This document shows, piece after piece, positions 61,614-64,000 of a DNA stretch of 64,000 nucleotides (position 1 is the stretch's first letter; every line of letters begins with the position of its first letter). This DNA is from Spirosoma panaciterrae DSM 21099 (GTDB lineage: Bacteria; Bacteroidota; Bacteroidia; Cytophagales; Spirosomataceae): assembly GCF_000374025.1 (NCBI RefSeq), contig NZ_KB893196.1, forward strand, positions 1 through 64,000, written 5' to 3'. Made by a program: the position numbers and the translations under genes. The notes under the pieces were generated by a model, which saw nothing but the letters and a program-made list of their open reading frames with translations, was not told where the DNA came from and ran no database searches.

Positions 61614-62402
61614 ATGAAGAAGTTATTGATCAGCATTGGTATTCTTTTGGTCCTGAGCACTGGCTTTATGGCGTTAAACACCTATCGTCGTGTCGTCAAT
61701 ACAAGCTTTGGTCCCGGCGAACATCTCGAATACCGGGTTCACTATGGTTTTTTGAACGCGGCCGAAGCCATTGTCGATGTAAGCCCAACTCTATACAAAG
61801 TCAACGACCGTCCTTGTTACCGCGTGAACGTCGACGGCCGAACCGTCGGTGCTTTCGATCTGGTTACCCGCATTCGGGACACCTGGCGGTCTTATATTGA
61901 TACAGCCGCCATTCTTCCTCAGAAGTTCTATACCAATCTTCAGGAAAACAGTTACCGGAAAGAAGAAAATATTACGTTTAATCACGAAACCAATACCGTA
62001 AAAGCTGAAGAGCGTACGGAAAAGGATGTGTTCAAGGTCCCCGATAATGTCCACGACCTGATCAGTGGCTATTACTTCCTGCGTACAATCGATTTCAACA
62101 GGATCAGTAATGGGCAGGTTCTTGAAGTACCGGCTTTTTACGACGATACCATTTATAATATGAAAGTTCGGTATCGTGGTAAAGCGGTTATCAAAACCAA
62201 GCAGGGCAAGATCAATGTCATCAAGCTGAATCCGGTTCTGCCTGCTAACAAGCTCTTTAAAGAAGAAGAGTCGATCCGTATTTTCGTTTCCGACGATGCG
62301 AACAAAGTGCCGGTAAAAGTAGAAGTTGACTTCTGGGTCGGCGCTATGGTCATGGATTTGCGCCAGAATAGCGGCCTGAAACAACCCCTTAAGTTCTTTT
62401 AA
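61614..62402 (+). CDS. DUF3108 protein, exported or anchored
   Basis: The 262-residue protein has an N-terminal hydrophobic segment (MKKLLISIGILLVLSTGFMAL). A DUF3108 domain follows: FGPGEHLEYRVHYGFLNAAEAIVDV, DTWRSYIDTAAILPQKFYTNLQE and DLISGYYFLRTIDFNRISNGQ. Family members are periplasmic and related in fold to lipoprotein carriers such as LolA-type halves, but their role is not known. It follows the metalloprotease gene by 30 bases and probably shares a transcript. Confidence 0.85.
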   Translation: MKKLLISIGILLVLSTGFMALNTYRRVVNTSFGPGEHLEYRVHYGFLNAAEAIVDVSPTLYKVNDRPCYRVNVDGRTVGAFDLVTRIRDTWRSYIDTAAILPQKFYTNLQENSYRKEENITFNHETNTVKAEERTEKDVFKVPDNVHDLISGYYFLRTIDFNRISNGQVLEVPAFYDDTIYNMKVRYRGKAVIKTKQGKINVIKLNPVLPANKLFKEEESIRIFVSDDANKVPVKVEVDFWVGAMVMDLRQNSGLKQPLKFF

Positions 62403-62411
62403 TTGTACCCT

Positions 62412-62473
62412 CTTCTTCATCCATACAAAACCCTCCCCATAGCTATAGGGAGGGTTTTGTATGGATGAAGAAG
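62412..62473. terminator. 26-bp perfect hairpin between convergent genes
   Basis: The arms 62412-62437 and 62448-62473 are perfect complements over 26 bases with a 10-base loop. It lies between the DUF3108 gene (+) and the surface protein gene (-). The inner part GGGAGGGTTTTGT gives a T-rich end on both strands. Confidence 0.85.
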
Positions 62474-62534
62474 AAACGTCATTGTACATTCTCTGCTTTA
62501 ACGACCCGGTTTCTTACTACCTGATTTCAAAACC

Positions 62535-64000
62535 TCATCGGCCTGGTCGCTTGGCTATTTTTATCAGGATAGGCACACATGTACCCGTTGGGCATACACA
62601 GGCCTGTATGTCAACGGAGGTTTCGGCATAACAATCCGTTTCGTTGTAGACCCGTAGCCAATAGATACCGGGCGACTGGATCGGACTCAGAAACCCAGTC
62701 GCAGGCAGCAGCGTCTTACCTGACGTTACCGCTACACCTGTATCAAATGAGCTACCTTGTACCAATTCATAGGTTAAAGGCCCTGCTGTCGTAGTAGACA
62801 CGTTATCTAAGACAATTGTATACGAACCCGGTCCGTTACAGTTTGAATAAATGTTTCCGATTGTTGGCAACGGATTCACCGTAACGGCCCCAATAGTGGT
62901 TGCCGTACAGCCGCTACTTGTTCCGACCACGGCGGTGTATACAGTGTTGCCTGTAGGTGTAACCACAAACACGCCGGAGGCATTCACCAGATTACCGGGC
63001 AACAGGGTATAACTATTGCCACCCGTTGCGGTTAAACTAGCGGTTTGCCCACTACAGATCGTAGCGCTGGTCAGCGTAGCCACGGGCAGCTCGTTTACGG
63101 ATACGGTTCCTGTTACACTGGCTACACAACCATTGGCGTTGCTTACAATCACGGTATATGCACTTTGCGAGGTGGGGCTTACGACAAACTCGCCGATAGC
63201 ACTTACCAGATTATCAGGCAGAAGCGTGTAACTGGTGCCCCCTGTAGCAAGCAGAGTGGCCGACTGGCCTGTGCAGATCGTCGCACTATTTACTGTTGCC
63301 GTTGGCAGCGGGTTCACTGTTACACTGGCGACGGCCGATGTGACGCTGTTGCCGATGGTACAGGTGGCGGTGTATGTCAACACCGTAGGGCTGGCGATGC
63401 TGGCAAGACTAGCCGTAGAAACCGTTACCGATGTACCACTACTGGGCATAGTCCCGGCCGACCAGTCGATTCTTCCAGTAGCACACCCACTAGCTGTAAG
63501 CGTAGCGGGTTGCCCGGCACAAACGACAGCCAATGTCACCTGTATGTCAGCCGCAACGGTACAACTTGATGGCGCTGAATACGTCAGACTGAACACTTGT
63601 CCCGCATAGCTTGCACTCAGCGAATGAGGCCCTGAACCCGATGGAAAGCCACTTAACGAGAAAGGCACAGAGGTTGACCCTACGGTTATGGGTACACTGG
63701 CCGTTACATTCCCATCCGTTAAAAGGGCGTTATCGGTTATCGAATTGCTGAGCGACATTGTCCCCGTAAGCGTATACTCGTTGGTCAGTGTATTACAGGT
63801 ACCGGGAGTCACGGCAAGTCCGACGGTAGGTATACAGTTGTTATACGGCAGAAAGGCCGGAACGATTTCATAACAATACGGTCCGTTGTATACAATGACC
63901 GAATAACTCGTACCACTGCTACTGACGGGATTAGCCAGTCCCGTATAACTTACACTTCCACTCACTATTGTACGGCTGTTGCCAGTAGCCGTATACGCAG
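62535..64000 (-). CDS. Large Ig-repeat surface protein, C-terminal part (cut by window edge)
   Basis: The frame is open to the right edge, so the N-terminus lies outside; 487 residues are visible. They contain Cys-rich, Ig-like repeats of about 80 residues with the units VTVNPLPTATVNSATICTGQ, SVNELPVATLTSATICSGQ and VTVNPLPTIGNIYSNC; two adjacent ones are similar along their whole length (SYTLLPDNLVSAIGEFVVSP and SYTLLPGNLVNASGVFVVTP). The C-terminus CPTGTCVPILIKIAKRPGR is short, with two Cys and a basic end. It lacks a full type IX sorting domain of the usual kind, but the basic end may serve a sorting role. It is probably an adhesin or gliding surface protein. Confidence 0.75.
   Translation of the reverse strand, partial: AYTATGNSRTIVSGSVSYTGLANPVSSSGTSYSVIVYNGPYCYEIVPAFLPYNNCIPTVGLAVTPGTCNTLTNEYTLTGTMSLSNSITDNALLTDGNVTASVPITVGSTSVPFSLSGFPSGSGPHSLSASYAGQVFSLTYSAPSSCTVAADIQVTLAVVCAGQPATLTASGCATGRIDWSAGTMPSSGTSVTVSTASLASIASPTVLTYTATCTIGNSVTSAVASVTVNPLPTATVNSATICTGQSATLLATGGTSYTLLPDNLVSAIGEFVVSPTSQSAYTVIVSNANGCVASVTGTVSVNELPVATLTSATICSGQTASLTATGGNSYTLLPGNLVNASGVFVVTPTGNTVYTAVVGTSSGCTATTIGAVTVNPLPTIGNIYSNCNGPGSYTIVLDNVSTTTAGPLTYELVQGSSFDTGVAVTSGKTLLPATGFLSPIQSPGIYWLRVYNETDCYAETSVDIQACVCPTGTCVPILIKIAKRPGR

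Noticed and set aside
1..64000. tRNA or rRNA genes
   Set aside because: No cloverleaf-like sequence with a typical T-loop and no rRNA-like stretch was noticed on either strand. A covariance-model scan would be decisive and was not possible here.

Overview
The window reads as chromosomal DNA of a Bacteroidota bacterium of the order Cytophagales, most like Spirosoma or a close relative. The evidence is the gene content: TonB-dependent receptors with carboxypeptidase-regulatory N-domains, a DUF4249/receptor pair, DUF2911 and DUF3108 proteins, a purple-acid-type phosphatase with a probable type IX secretion tail, and Tat-exported Gfo/Idh/MocA oxidoreductases. Start codons lack strong Shine-Dalgarno sequences, and several upstream regions carry the Bacteroidota -7 element TAnnTTTG; one has the complete TTTG-N20-TAnnTTTG form. 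No rRNA, tRNA, CRISPR array or replication origin was seen.

Layout. 1-7000: the 3' end of an IS5-type transposase abuts a decapitated D12-class DNA adenine methylase. Then come eboE and eboF, two genes of the ebo metabolite-export cluster, separated by an inverted TonB receptor gene; eboA-D are not in the window. 7000-21000: two lipoproteins sharing one unrecognised domain (one fused to OmpA), a small gene with a nonsense codon, an SMP-30-like lactonase, a ThuA protein, a Kup potassium transporter, an NtrC-type regulator, three Gfo/Idh/MocA oxidoreductases and a DUF2911/TPR protein. 21000-32400: a PIN toxin-antitoxin pair, ileS, a small HTH-like gene, a secreted phosphatase, menA, a glutathione peroxidase and argS. 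32400-43700: a penicillin acylase, a lipoprotein, a lysine-rich secreted protein, recQ, three tandem lytic transglycosylases and a photolyase. 43700-50800: a DUF4249/TonB receptor pair, a small secreted protein, a GNAT protein, a voltage-gated potassium channel and a TRIC-type channel. 50800-64000: dnaX, a TPR protein, an M16 peptidase, ispF, an amidohydrolase, a dipeptide epimerase, a GNAT protein, a serine hydrolase, a tiny gene resembling a lasso-peptide leader, a PF10023 metallopeptidase, a DUF3108 protein and the 3' end of a large Ig-repeat surface protein.

How the genes may work together. The oxidoreductases, ThuA and lactonase suggest periplasmic carbohydrate oxidation. The transglycosylases, penicillin acylase, dipeptide epimerase and serine hydrolase suggest cell-wall and peptide turnover. 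The receptors and DUF4249 protein serve the outer membrane.

The most notable items are: (1) a 33-codon gene at 60247-60348 (minus) matching the lasso-peptide leader motif YxxPxLxxxGx5T exactly but with almost no core; (2) an A10 run in dnaX placed where slippage would give a gamma-sized short form; (3) a split and incomplete ebo cluster beside an IS remnant; (4) several families of perfect intergenic hairpins, one of which shares a 15-base word with an in-frame stretch of ileS; (5) a new-looking domain shared by two lipoproteins.
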